Below, piece after piece: positions 33,068 to 42,606 of a DNA stretch of 64,000 bases. Under the pieces are notes generated by a model that was given only the letters and a program-made list of their open reading frames with translations, was not told the DNA's origin and did no database searches. Origin of the DNA: GCA-2746235 sp049609225. Lineage in GTDB: Bacteria; Planctomycetota; UBA1135. Every line of letters begins with the position of its first letter. Position 1 is the stretch's first letter. Made by a program: the position numbers and the translations under genes. Location: the NCBI GenBank assembly GCA_049609225.1, contig JBMYYH010000002.1:8154-72153 (forward strand), read 5' to 3'.

Positions 33068-35679
33068 AAAGCTTTCTCCGAACGCTCGTCGGCGTGCTTG
33101 AGGATGCTCTTCGGAATCTCGACAGAGAAGACTTGCGGCGAGGTGCGATCCAGAATGTCGATGAGGTGATCCCCGCCTGGCAATGCCCAGCTCTGTGAGC
33201 CATTCCGAACCGAACGGTCGAGGGTGAACTGCACCTTGTAGGTGCCTGGTGCATGCACCGTCCCTTTGAGAAGCTCGCGGCCGGAATCCGTTTGGCCATC
33301 ATTGCGGCCATGGAATGAGGCTTGCTCGCCGTCTTCGGTGAGCAACTGCATGCGACCGGAAACTGCGAATCCTTCGGGCAACATGGAACCATTGGTTAGC
33401 TGGAGGTGAATCGGAATGCCTTCTACCAGCGTGACGGTCGTCTCGGAGCTAACGTCCTTGAGTTCCTGGGGGCGATAACCATTGGCGGAAACGTAGATGT
33501 CCAGAGCGGTACCGGTGGTCAGAATCTGCACAGGGTTCTCTTCACTGGAGCGCCCCCAAGATTGATCGATTTGGCGCACGGTCGGGTGGCTGACGAGGTT
33601 GCCAAGGCTATCTACGACACGAATGTTGAAGGCGGTGAGGCGGCCGCGGAGATCAATATCGCCGAGGTCATGCAGCGTGCCATTGGCCGAGCTGAGTTGT
33701 ATGGCATCCAGTGAGAAGAGTTCTTCATTGGAGCGAGTGGAGATCAATGCAATGCGTGCAGACCCCTCTCGGCGATGCTCAAAGGAGAACTTTCCGGTGC
33801 TACCGAGTTCTGTTCTGTTCGATTCTTCCGTATCTGGATCGTCCTTACTCGCCTGCCAAATCGTGACCTTGAGTTGCTTTGGATCAATGCCCTCATCGAA
33901 AAGGAAACGCCCTTCGAGTTTCACGGCTTGCTTCAAACTCAACTGCACGCCTGTTGCACCAAGGGAGATTTCCTTTTCAGACTGCAAGTACTCGTCGTGG
34001 CGGGCGGCAACACGATAGACCGCATCCTTGACATGACCGCGAATTTCAAAGGTGCCATCCTTGGCGGTTTCTTCGCGCAGGTCCCAATGCCCATTCCACC
34101 ACTTATGCTCTTTGTTCTCGCCATAGTAGGTGGCTTCTTCAAGAATGACCTTGGCCTTGGCTAATGGCTGCCCCTGAGGATCAAACACCATGCCTTCGGC
34201 CAGCAATGGCGGCACGATGACCACCAAATCGCCGAGATCATGCACACCAGGATCGTAATTGCGGCTGAGATCCACCATCACCGAACGTTTCGGCTTCCGC
34301 TTTGTCTTGCGCATCGTGACGGTGAGTTCGCGCGTGCCACCATCCTCAAACTTTTCCTCAAGGACCATGCGGAAGCGACCTTCCTCATCGGTATGGATGC
34401 TTGCATTGTGGCTCGAAGTGCTGCCGCCATTCTTCACCATCAGCCGGCTCTTCAGTGTCAAGTTAGCCCCAGCCATGCCCTCCTCATTGAGAATGCGGCC
34501 AATCACGATGGGGCGATCAATCGCCGGTGCCACGGAAAGGCTGACACGTTCTCCGATCTTGCTTGGGCCGAAGTCGTCCACATGCGCGCGTTGTTCCTGA
34601 TCGCGTGAGACTGCAGTAGCGCGAAGCTTGGTACCGGGCTGTACCAAGGGGAACATGGCGACACCTTGGTTGGTCGAGCCGGTGATATGTGGATGCGGAT
34701 CCATCCAATAGTTGAGCGGCTCCTCAAAGTCCTGTTGGAATTCTTCATCTTTGAGGATGGCAAGGTCGACCACATAGGAATCCGTGACGAGGTTTCCGGT
34801 TTCGTCGTAGACCTTGACCTCGACTTGCCCAACCTGCGGCATGATGAGCACTGGAGCTTCCTCCGGCATCTCCTTAAGGTCCACCGGGTGTTGAATCGGA
34901 TCGTCGGTAAGGGCGAGAAGCGCCACAAACATTTCATCGTCGCCAAGTTCGACCTTCAGCAGATCAAAGATCTTGAGGTTGGCAAGGCCTTCCGCGTTGG
35001 TGTAGGCCTGAATGAGGTCTTGGGTAAAGCCGCTATTGGCCATGCGCAAGGCAACCGGCGCACCTTTCACGGGGAGTCCACGTTCATCCACCACCTTGAC
35101 CGGCAGCAACTCCACAGGGTTGAGGCGCAGGAAAACCTCATCCTCATCTGTATCGACGTCGAAGGCGAAGTTGAAGTGGGTGGGGGTGCGTCCGGCGATG
35201 AGTAGATCATCAAGCGGATGCGGGATGACGACTTGCCCGTTCTTGTCGGTGCGATAGGTCACACCGAGTTTGAGGAACAAATGTTCAAAGTCTGGTCGAC
35301 TTTGGATCTCGACCTCGAGTAACTTCATATTGGTCATGCCGGTGTCGATCACCATGACGTCGGCCAAAGGCAAGGGTTCGCTGGTGGTGCCGTCGACGAC
35401 CGAAATCAGAATGCCTTCTTCTACAGCCTTGGCGTATTGCACTTGCGGGCCGGATTTCGGCAAGACCAACTCCGTACGCTCGACAGTTCCGGTGGTATGG
35501 TCCGCCTGCGTGCGATCGATAGAAGGAGCAATCTCAGGCGCCGCATCGATGGTCTCCTCGACTTGCGGCGGCTGGACCGGGTCGACGGTTTCAGGAGTAT
35601 CGGCCGGAGGCTGCAGGAACAAGAATAGTCCGACACCAAGCAGCAGGACGACAGCGAATGGAAGCCAAATGCGGGGCAT
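33064..35679 (-). CDS. Membrane-anchored carboxypeptidase-regulatory-like protein, paralogue A
   Basis: The 871-residue protein has an N-terminal membrane anchor (MPRIWLP plus residues 8-22), a Pro/Thr-rich linker and tandem Ig-like domains of the carboxypeptidase-regulatory kind (for example VVDERGLPVKGAPVALR at 196-212, VFDPQGQPLAKAKVILEE at 498-515). A C-terminal module at about 670-820 has DLGDIDLRG (671-679), ANGYR (732-736), VEGIPI (752-757), LPEG (767-770) and APGTYKV (810-816). The same module recurs in the three other paralogues in this window. It is probably a periplasmic or surface structural protein. It is 9 bases downstream of paralogue B. Confidence 0.75.
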   Translation of the reverse strand: MPRIWLPFAVVLLLGVGLFLFLQPPADTPETVDPVQPPQVEETIDAAPEIAPSIDRTQADHTTGTVERTELVLPKSGPQVQYAKAVEEGILISVVDGTTSEPLPLADVMVIDTGMTNMKLLEVEIQSRPDFEHLFLKLGVTYRTDKNGQVVIPHPLDDLLIAGRTPTHFNFAFDVDTDEDEVFLRLNPVELLPVKVVDERGLPVKGAPVALRMANSGFTQDLIQAYTNAEGLANLKIFDLLKVELGDDEMFVALLALTDDPIQHPVDLKEMPEEAPVLIMPQVGQVEVKVYDETGNLVTDSYVVDLAILKDEEFQQDFEEPLNYWMDPHPHITGSTNQGVAMFPLVQPGTKLRATAVSRDQEQRAHVDDFGPSKIGERVSLSVAPAIDRPIVIGRILNEEGMAGANLTLKSRLMVKNGGSTSSHNASIHTDEEGRFRMVLEEKFEDGGTRELTVTMRKTKRKPKRSVMVDLSRNYDPGVHDLGDLVVIVPPLLAEGMVFDPQGQPLAKAKVILEEATYYGENKEHKWWNGHWDLREETAKDGTFEIRGHVKDAVYRVAARHDEYLQSEKEISLGATGVQLSLKQAVKLEGRFLFDEGIDPKQLKVTIWQASKDDPDTEESNRTELGSTGKFSFEHRREGSARIALISTRSNEELFSLDAIQLSSANGTLHDLGDIDLRGRLTAFNIRVVDSLGNLVSHPTVRQIDQSWGRSSEENPVQILTTGTALDIYVSANGYRPQELKDVSSETTVTLVEGIPIHLQLTNGSMLPEGFAVSGRMQLLTEDGEQASFHGRNDGQTDSGRELLKGTVHAPGTYKVQFTLDRSVRNGSQSWALPGGDHLIDILDRTSPQVFSVEIPKSILKHADERSEKAF

Positions 35680-35688
35680 CCTGCGAGT

Positions 35689-37623
35689 CTAACCGCCGGA
35701 TGTCGATTCGGCGCGGTGGAGGGCGTCGCGCCAGTCATCGGCGGTGATAGGCACCGCAAAAGACTTGGGATCATCTGGATCGATATGGATGGGAATGCTG
35801 GAGGACCCGTTGGCGAAAACGGGAAAAGGACCACCAAGGCCTGGAACTTTCAACAGGGGATTGAGGAAAAGGTGTACGGAATAGGTTCCAGCTTCTGGAA
35901 TACGAACTCCTCCAATGCGAAGGACATCCACGATGGGATAGACCTGGCCAGAAGGATCTCCGGAGCGGGTCAAATATCCCCTGGGCATGAGGTCCTTGAA
36001 ACGTCGTTCCTCCTCCACTGTTTGGAAATTCGGCAGGCCGAGGTTCAGGGGCACTGGAATGCCCTCTTCGAATTCCACGATTTGATCTTCCGCAAGATCA
36101 TCGAGAAGGATGGCGACGTGTCCAGGAGTATGCGCGAGGAAAGTTTTGGTCGAGCCAGGCATGACGACGCTGCCTTCATACTGGAACTTTCCACGGAGCT
36201 CCATGCCTTTTGTTTCGTAGATCTGCGCCGAACGGACTGGATTGCCCGCGGCCGTGACGAAACGAAGATGAATGGAACGAATCTTTGCTTGGATGTCGAG
36301 TAAGCCCCAGTCCTGCACGGTGGTTGCTGGGCTCTCGCGGTCGAAGAAGAAGGTCGCAAGAATGGTCCTCGTCGCTTTGTCTACGATGTCCACGCGATAA
36401 CTCTCTCCACTCAGACCACGAATGCGGAAGAGTCCACCGGGAGTAGTTTCCACGAAGGTGCGTTTGCGTGGGAGATCCCTGGCACTAATGCCGACCTGGA
36501 TCAAGCTTGCATCAAGGCCTTCCGGCAGGAAGACTCTTCCTTCTGCAGACCAGGTGGAGCCGAGGACAACCGGTGTTTCCAATCCCTCCGGCGCGACGGA
36601 CACGCTGGTTTTTTTGAACTGATCTTTCTGCGCCAGGACAAAACGGAATCGTTCCTCTGCCGGCGCATATAGTTGGTAGCGTCCATTTCGATCGGACTTG
36701 GTGTAGAACTTACTTTGGAAGGCCTCCGGAGAATTGCCATCGACGCTAGGCCAAACGACAGCGCCCGCTACCGGTTTCCCGGAACTCTCCGTGACCAATC
36801 CTTGGGCCAAGAGTGGCATCGGAACAGCAACCAAATCGCCAAACTCGCGTACTTCAGGCTGAAAGGGAGGATCCAGTGGGATGGAAAAGCTAAGCCCACG
36901 TTGGCCTGGACTGGTCTTTGAATACAGCTTGATCGTCATCGGATCCTTCTTGTCCGCCGGAGCGGGCAACCAGAGATGCCCATCCTTGTCCGTTTCGGCG
37001 GCTACCGTGGTTGATTCGTTTAGCGGGCCACCATCTTGATGGATCCTTGTGATGCAGTGAAAGGATTTCAGAGGGATTGGTTTTCCCGCTTGGTCCACCA
37101 CCCTGCACTTGGCGACGAAATCCTTAGTGAGCATGGTGACGTTTAGAACCGTGGGAGTGCTGGCATCCATGGGGGAGTGGCCGATGGCTTCCGCCCTGGG
37201 ACTGACACCTTGCGAAATTGCATGGACCTCGAACTTTTGATTGAAACCAACTTCCGGGAAGACGCCATAGCCGCCAACGGCATCCACCCTAAAGAAGATT
37301 TCCTCGTCGTTATGCACTGGCTGTAGCTTCGTGAGGTGGACGGTGGTGGGGCGCCCCCAAGCTACACCTGGCACAGCCTCCAACTTGACGATGACCATGC
37401 CTTTCGTCATATCAAGCTCTGGTGTTTCTATCTCACCCTTCAGAGCCGTGCGTTCCACCTCGGTAAATTCCGTCGGCATGGAAGGGGTTGGTTCCTCTAT
37501 TGCCACGGAGGAAGCTTCCTCAACCTGATCCAACCAGGGAGTTTCATCCTCGCCATCAGCCAGCAGCATGATGAAGCCTAGGCCAAATAGGATCGCCCCA
37601 AGGATCAACGCGATACGAGACAT
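35689..37623 (-). CDS. Membrane-anchored carboxypeptidase-regulatory-like protein, paralogue B
   Basis: The 644-residue protein starts MSRIALILG with a membrane anchor (3-21) and an acidic/Pro linker. Ig-like repeats follow (VVDQAGKPIPLKSFHC, VTESSGKPVAGAVVWP). A more divergent version of the shared C-terminal module is present: WGLLDIQAKI, PGHVAILLDDL, FEEGIPVPLNL and EAGTYSVHLFL. It is upstream of paralogue A with a 9-base gap, so both are co-transcribed. No enzymatic motif is visible; the role is probably structural or adhesive. Confidence 0.72.
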   Translation of the reverse strand: MSRIALILGAILFGLGFIMLLADGEDETPWLDQVEEASSVAIEEPTPSMPTEFTEVERTALKGEIETPELDMTKGMVIVKLEAVPGVAWGRPTTVHLTKLQPVHNDEEIFFRVDAVGGYGVFPEVGFNQKFEVHAISQGVSPRAEAIGHSPMDASTPTVLNVTMLTKDFVAKCRVVDQAGKPIPLKSFHCITRIHQDGGPLNESTTVAAETDKDGHLWLPAPADKKDPMTIKLYSKTSPGQRGLSFSIPLDPPFQPEVREFGDLVAVPMPLLAQGLVTESSGKPVAGAVVWPSVDGNSPEAFQSKFYTKSDRNGRYQLYAPAEERFRFVLAQKDQFKKTSVSVAPEGLETPVVLGSTWSAEGRVFLPEGLDASLIQVGISARDLPRKRTFVETTPGGLFRIRGLSGESYRVDIVDKATRTILATFFFDRESPATTVQDWGLLDIQAKIRSIHLRFVTAAGNPVRSAQIYETKGMELRGKFQYEGSVVMPGSTKTFLAHTPGHVAILLDDLAEDQIVEFEEGIPVPLNLGLPNFQTVEEERRFKDLMPRGYLTRSGDPSGQVYPIVDVLRIGGVRIPEAGTYSVHLFLNPLLKVPGLGGPFPVFANGSSSIPIHIDPDDPKSFAVPITADDWRDALHRAESTSGG

Positions 37624-37639
37624 GATGCGATTCTAGCGC

Positions 37640-37787
37640 CTAACGCTCAAGTACGATGACTTGGTCTTCTGTGGGATTGGAGACGGTTTGCATATCCGTG
37701 GTCTGCTTACTCACGACAAGGTCCGGTGCATCAAATCCCCGCACTTGCGATGAGCAGAATCAACCAGGGCAACCAAATACGGGGCAT
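37640..37787 (-). pseudogene. Frameshifted relic of the MPRIWLP anchored-protein family
   Basis: From ATG 37785-37787 the minus strand encodes MPRIWLPWLILLIASAG, whose first seven residues are identical to paralogue A, then hits TGA. One base in the GGGG run near 37735-37738 shifts the frame: removing it gives GFDAPDLVVSKQ and continues in frame to a TAG at 37640-37642, for 48 residues in total. The span of 148 bases is one more than a multiple of three. The preserved anchor plus an open downstream frame argue for a short decayed or recently frameshifted family member. A homopolymer assembly error is also possible. Confidence 0.6.
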
Positions 37788-37840
37788 GCGCTTAGTTTAG
37801 CTAGACTCGGGAAGGTCGTTACAACCCGCGGCCGCACCTC

Positions 37841-38599
37841 ATGTCCACCCCACGCCTCACGGACATCCTGCCCGATCTCCAGACCTTTGCTGCACAGCGG
37901 CTTGGTCCGGCTTCGTTGGAAGTGGTGGGCGATCCAGCGACGCAGGCACGGTTATTGGGTCGTCTGCGCACCGGCGCGGCAGCGGAAGACGCCCTGCTCG
38001 CACTCATCCATCGTCTCGCCGCCGACCATGCCGAACTTGCCGCCGAGTTCGTGCAGTTCTTTTTCGAAGACTTACATCGTCTCGGCCACGGACGTGTGCG
38101 CATCGGCCTACGTCGCTTTATTGAAACGGGTGATCTCGTGCAATCGGTCGTGGGCGATCTATGGCCGCAGATGTTCGACCTCGAGTTCCGCACACGCGAC
38201 GCTTTCCTTGCACTGCTCGCTGCCCGCGTGCGATGGAAAGCCAATGATCGCGCTCGGTCCTTCGATGCGGGACGTCGTCGTGAGGACCGACGCCGGGATA
38301 TTCCCCATGCAAAATGCTCTTCCGCATCTGCCGAAGACACCGTTTGGGAGCCGGAAGATCCCGGTGCTGGCCCTGCAACGGAACTGGTTTCGCGAGAAGA
38401 ATACGAAGCCATGGTTCTTGCCTTGCAGCGTCTTCCCGAACGCGCACGCAGGTTGTTGCGGGCGCATCTTGCTGGTGAAGATTGGGCAACCATTGCCGCA
38501 CGCGAAGACTTGCAGCCGGAGTCTGCGCGGAAAGCAGTGCAACGCGCGCTTGCCGCTGCCCGCGATTGGTGGCGTCGCCATCAGGAGGACACGGCATGA
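37841..38599 (+). CDS. ECF-type sigma factor with N-terminal extension, kinase-linked
   Basis: The 252-residue protein has a non-canonical N-terminal extension (about 1-65). Sigma region 2 follows (FVQFFFEDLHRLGHGRVRIGLRRFIETGDLVQS, then DLWPQMF and FLALLAARVRWKA), a basic linker, and region 4 (ALQRLPERARRLLRAHLAGE, WATIAAREDLQPESARKAVQRAL). It resembles planctomycete ECF groups encoded beside Ser/Thr kinases. Its stop overlaps the kinase start by ATGA, and AGGAGG lies 8 bases before that ATG. The kinase probably controls it by phosphorylation, in place of a classical anti-sigma factor. Confidence 0.85.
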   Translation: MSTPRLTDILPDLQTFAAQRLGPASLEVVGDPATQARLLGRLRTGAAAEDALLALIHRLAADHAELAAEFVQFFFEDLHRLGHGRVRIGLRRFIETGDLVQSVVGDLWPQMFDLEFRTRDAFLALLAARVRWKANDRARSFDAGRRREDRRRDIPHAKCSSASAEDTVWEPEDPGAGPATELVSREEYEAMVLALQRLPERARRLLRAHLAGEDWATIAAREDLQPESARKAVQRALAAARDWWRRHQEDTA

Positions 38600-40920
38600 A
38601 TGCATCTCCTGATTACCAAGCGCGTGCGGAAGCCTTGTTCCAGGAGTTTCTGGATCAAGAAGCCCAGGGGAGCGATGCTGAGACTTTCCTCGCCCTGCAA
38701 AAAACCGCCGCGAGTGTTCCGGCGGAAGTCTTCGCCTTGCTCGAAACCATCCTCGAGGATTATCACGCCTTGCGAGAAGGCCGAGCGAGCACCAGTGACA
38801 GCCGTCCCATCACCGGACCGCAAGCTGGGGAACATCTCGACGACTATGAACTCCTAAAACCCCTTGGCCGCGGCGGCATGGGCATCGTTTGGGAAGCGCG
38901 GCAACGTTCGCTCGACCGTCGCGTGGCCGTCAAGGTCCTGCATGCGCACCTGGGCATCTCCGGACGCTTCCTCGAACGCTTCCAACGCGAAGCTCAAGCC
39001 GGCGGACGTCTGCAGCACAGCGGCATCGTTGCCGTGCATGGCGTGGGAGAATCGGAGGGAACGCACTTCATCGTGCAGGAACTCATCGCCGACGGCATCA
39101 GTCTCGAAACTTGGTTGCAGGAGCAAGCTCAGCGTCAGGATTTGCCGCGGCGTGATTATCGTCAACTGGCGCAATGGACTCTGGAGATTGCCGAAGCACT
39201 TGCCGCCGCGCATGAAGCAGGGGTGATCCACCGGGACTTGAAGCCTGGCAACATCTTGCTGCAAGATGGCCATCCCAAGCTCGCAGACTTCGGACTCGCC
39301 TCGCTCAGTGAAGAGGCTTCCATTTCCTTGACCGGCGAAGTCTTGGGCACACCTTATGCCATGAGCCCGGAGCAAACCCGCCCTGGTGGGGAAGTCGGAC
39401 CACTCAGTGACCTCTTTAGCCTCGGCGTCACCCTCTATCGCCTGCTCACTTTCACCCAACCCTTCCAAGGCGATACTCGCGAGCAAGTTCTAGAAGCGAT
39501 TCGTCATCACGAGCCCATCGACCCTCGACGTCTGCGCAACCGCATTCCAAAGGAGCTCGCCATTCTTTGTTTGAAGTTGCTCGAGAAACATCCGGAACAC
39601 CGGTATGCCCATGCCGAAGCGGTGGCGGAAGATTTACGTCGTTTTCTCGACGGACGCCCCATTCTTGCACGCCCTCCCAATGCTCTTGCGCGTAGTTGGA
39701 AATGGATCCGCCGCAATCCGACGCCGTCCGCGGCTTTCGGAGTCGCGGTTGCAGCCCTCGCCATCATTTCGTGGTTCTTCCTCGACGCCCAGCAGGCACG
39801 CGAAGATGCCGAAAACGCACTCGGCCTTGCGGAAGATCGCCAGAAGGTGGCGGATGCGATTGAAGGCTTCCTCATTGGCCTATTCGCCGACGCCGGCCCT
39901 GGCGGTGGGGCAAATGCAGACACCCCAGCCGGAGTTTTGCTGCAACGAGGCAGTGACCGTCTCCAGCAAGATGAATCCCAGGATCCTATGGTGCGTGCTG
40001 GATTGTTGATGGCCTTGGGCCAAGTGAATAAAACCCTCGCCAACCATGATTTGGCGGAAGAGCAGTTGCGGGAAGCGCTCGCATTGCATGAGAAGCATCT
40101 CTTGCAGCTCGATCAACGCACTTTGAAGGCGCGCAATCAACTTGGCTTACTGTTATTGCAGCGTGCTCGTTTTGCTGAAGCCGAGGAAATGTTGGCTTTC
40201 GCGCAGGAAGGCCATGATGCGCTGTACGGCCCCAATTCTGCAGAGGCTCTCGAAAATCAGGGCAATCTCGCTTATGCCTACATTATGCAGGGAGACCTCG
40301 ACCGCGCCGCACCGGCACTGGAGGCCTCCCTACGCGGAACCACTCTGCGCTGGGGCGAAGATCACTTTCATGCTTGGTCAGCGCGCAACAACTTGGCTTC
40401 TTTGCAGATGCGTCGTGGGGATTATGAAGCGGCGGAACCGATCTTTGAATCCGTGGTCGCGCATCGCATGACAACTTTGGGTGCCCACGAACCTGCAACT
40501 TTAAGCGCCTTAAGTAACTTGGCGCAGACGGAGCAAGAGTTGCATCAATGGGAAGATGCGGAACAACATCTGCAGTTACTGCTCGAGGGTTGTCTGCTGA
40601 CTTTTGGCGAGGAGCATCCGACCACAGCCTCGGCGCAACGAGATTACGGAGCCTTGTGCTTGAAACGAGATCGGCCACGGGAGGCCTTGGAGCTATATCG
40701 CGCTTCCGAACGCACGGCTCGCGCGAAGTTGCGCGTTGGACATCCATCGATTCTGAAAGCAGCCGAAGGACACATCCGTAGTTTGCTGGCTTTGAATCGC
40801 GCAGAAGAAGCCTTGCCGTTGGCGCAACAGTTGGTTCAGGATGCGGAGGAAACGGGCAGTCGAGAGAAGCGTTGCCGTGCCTTGCTGAAGGAAGTCGAAG
40901 ATTTGTTGTCCCAGTCTTGA
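38596..40920 (+). CDS. Transmembrane Ser/Thr protein kinase with TPR repeats
   Basis: The 774-residue protein has a short N-terminal helical region, then a complete PknB-like kinase domain (about 85-350). It includes the Gly loop LGRGGMGIVW, K113, catalytic IHRDLKPGN with D214, DFG at 231-233 and GTPYAMSPEQ. One transmembrane segment lies near 377-396. The C-terminal half is TPR-type repeats (for example LLQRARFAEAEEML, NLAYAYIMQGDLDRAAPALEASL, NNLASLQMRRGDYEAAEPIFES). Kinase inside, TPRs outside is the expected topology. It overlaps the ECF sigma gene, so a phospho-regulated sigma switch is likely. Confidence 0.92.
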   Translation: MNASPDYQARAEALFQEFLDQEAQGSDAETFLALQKTAASVPAEVFALLETILEDYHALREGRASTSDSRPITGPQAGEHLDDYELLKPLGRGGMGIVWEARQRSLDRRVAVKVLHAHLGISGRFLERFQREAQAGGRLQHSGIVAVHGVGESEGTHFIVQELIADGISLETWLQEQAQRQDLPRRDYRQLAQWTLEIAEALAAAHEAGVIHRDLKPGNILLQDGHPKLADFGLASLSEEASISLTGEVLGTPYAMSPEQTRPGGEVGPLSDLFSLGVTLYRLLTFTQPFQGDTREQVLEAIRHHEPIDPRRLRNRIPKELAILCLKLLEKHPEHRYAHAEAVAEDLRRFLDGRPILARPPNALARSWKWIRRNPTPSAAFGVAVAALAIISWFFLDAQQAREDAENALGLAEDRQKVADAIEGFLIGLFADAGPGGGANADTPAGVLLQRGSDRLQQDESQDPMVRAGLLMALGQVNKTLANHDLAEEQLREALALHEKHLLQLDQRTLKARNQLGLLLLQRARFAEAEEMLAFAQEGHDALYGPNSAEALENQGNLAYAYIMQGDLDRAAPALEASLRGTTLRWGEDHFHAWSARNNLASLQMRRGDYEAAEPIFESVVAHRMTTLGAHEPATLSALSNLAQTEQELHQWEDAEQHLQLLLEGCLLTFGEEHPTTASAQRDYGALCLKRDRPREALELYRASERTARAKLRVGHPSILKAAEGHIRSLLALNRAEEALPLAQQLVQDAEETGSREKRCRALLKEVEDLLSQS

Positions 40921-40961
40921 GGAAAGCACTCTGCCAAGGGGAGCCCCAACCCCAAAGCATC

Positions 40962-42602
40962 ATGAAACAGCTCCTCAAACCAATCCTTCTGGCCGTAAGT
41001 GCCATCTTCATAACGAGTTCCGCCACTGCGCAGGACTACACCGCCATCAGTAAGAGCACCACCGGCCTGGTCGCCGATGACCACTGTGGAGAAGCGCGGA
41101 TGTCTGGCGATGGCCGTTATGTGGCTTTCACAAGTAAGGCCTCAAATCTCACCGTGGCGGGATCCACGAACGGTTTTTACGACATTTACCTGCGCGACAC
41201 CGTGCTCGAAACGACCGAGCGCATCAGTCTCGCAATCGGCGGCGTCGAGCCCAATGGCGATAGTCGTTGGCCTGAAATCACCGAGAGTGGTAGCCACATC
41301 TTGTTCAGCAGCACTGCAACCAATCTTGTTGGCGGCGATACCAACGGCTCTGGCGACCTCTTCCTCTACACCGTTGCCACCGGCGCAACCGAACGCGTCA
41401 ACCTAACATATCTTGGGCTCGAAGCGGGCGCAGGCGTGCAGATGGATACCCGCCGTTACGACCTTTCCGATGACGGGCGTTTCATCGTCTTCACTTCGAC
41501 CTCGGATGATTACGTGACAATCATGACGAGTAATGCCACACGCAACGTGTTCCTGCGCGATCGCCTTTCTGGAACCACCACCTTGGTGAGTTATGTCCTG
41601 GGAGATAGCGGCAGCGCTGGTGGTTATGCACCCACCATCGATGGTGACGGCAGCCACATCGCCTTCACCAGTGGTTATTACCTGATGGTCCCAGAAGACA
41701 CCGATTCCAATGACGACGTCTTCCTTTACACCGTCAGCACCGGGGTCGTCAGCTTGATTAGTGTGGCAGTGGGAGGCTCTTCCGGTAGTAGCCCCGGACA
41801 TTCGAAGAACCCTCGCTTCAGCCCGGATGGACGATTCGTAGTCTTTGAAAGTACCAGTGCCGACCTGGCCATGGAAGACACCAATCCCTATAGCGACATC
41901 TTCCTGCGCGACCTGACTCTAAGTACGACGGAGATGATCAGCCTCAACAGCGCAGGCGCGGTGGGTCCTTATGAGACCGCACAGAACGCTGACCTTTCCG
42001 CCGACGGACGCTACATCGTGTTTAGCGGAACCAGTAAATCGCAAGCGCCAACCCCCATCCTTAGCCAAAACAGTTATCTGCGCGATCGCACTGCGGCTAC
42101 GACCACTTTGATCAATGCTCCACGCTGGTGGTTCGCCATCGTCATGCGAGGCGGCACCGCGCCGCAGATCACCGACGCCGGCGATGCCGTGATTATGCTG
42201 GATCCATCAGCCGGAACTTCTGAGGAAGGTTCCAGCATCTACGCCCAGGTGAACCATCGCAAAATCGAGGCGGGTGTTGGCACCATGTCGTGCCTCAGCG
42301 GCGGTAGCGGCTTGGTCGGTGGCACCATGTATGTCACGGGTTACGACGGCCCAGCCTCGGCACCGTTCTACATCGTCTACAGTCCCAATATGTCGGGTCT
42401 TAGTTACGCCGGTCATAGCTTCGACGTTGGAGCACCAGCGACCATCCTCGGTTCCGGCACCACCGACGCCGATGGCAACCTCACTTGGACTTCACCAATT
42501 ATCCCAGCGTCTGCATCCGGCAAAGTGATCTACATCGAGATCGCCGCCACCGACGCCGGGATTTGGTACGACTCCAATCCAGTGCGTTTCGAGGTGCTCT
42601 AA
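40962..42602 (+). CDS. Secreted PD40/TolB-like beta-propeller protein
   Basis: The 546-residue protein has a signal peptide (LLAVSAIFITSSATAQ). Repeated WD40-like PD40 units follow, seen as SGDGRYVAFTSKASNLT, SGSHILFSSTATNLV, SDDGRFIVFTSTSD, GDGSHIAFTSGYY, SPDGRFVVFESTSADL and SADGRYIVFSGTSK, with LRDR/LYTV strand ends between them. This makes a six-bladed propeller up to about residue 430. A C-terminal beta-sandwich (GGTMYVTGYDGPA to the end) follows, similar to tails of other secreted proteins here. ATG 40962 is chosen because it precedes the signal. It is 41 bases after the kinase gene and may be its last operon member. Confidence 0.85.
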   Translation: MKQLLKPILLAVSAIFITSSATAQDYTAISKSTTGLVADDHCGEARMSGDGRYVAFTSKASNLTVAGSTNGFYDIYLRDTVLETTERISLAIGGVEPNGDSRWPEITESGSHILFSSTATNLVGGDTNGSGDLFLYTVATGATERVNLTYLGLEAGAGVQMDTRRYDLSDDGRFIVFTSTSDDYVTIMTSNATRNVFLRDRLSGTTTLVSYVLGDSGSAGGYAPTIDGDGSHIAFTSGYYLMVPEDTDSNDDVFLYTVSTGVVSLISVAVGGSSGSSPGHSKNPRFSPDGRFVVFESTSADLAMEDTNPYSDIFLRDLTLSTTEMISLNSAGAVGPYETAQNADLSADGRYIVFSGTSKSQAPTPILSQNSYLRDRTAATTTLINAPRWWFAIVMRGGTAPQITDAGDAVIMLDPSAGTSEEGSSIYAQVNHRKIEAGVGTMSCLSGGSGLVGGTMYVTGYDGPASAPFYIVYSPNMSGLSYAGHSFDVGAPATILGSGTTDADGNLTWTSPIIPASASGKVIYIEIAATDAGIWYDSNPVRFEVL

Positions 42603-42606
42603 AACC

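Noticed and set aside
37656..38612. A 318-codon plus-strand frame overlapping the ECF sigma gene
   Set aside because: The alternative frame has sigma regions 2 and 4 and an ATGA junction with the kinase; this one is Ser/Arg/Pro-rich shadow.
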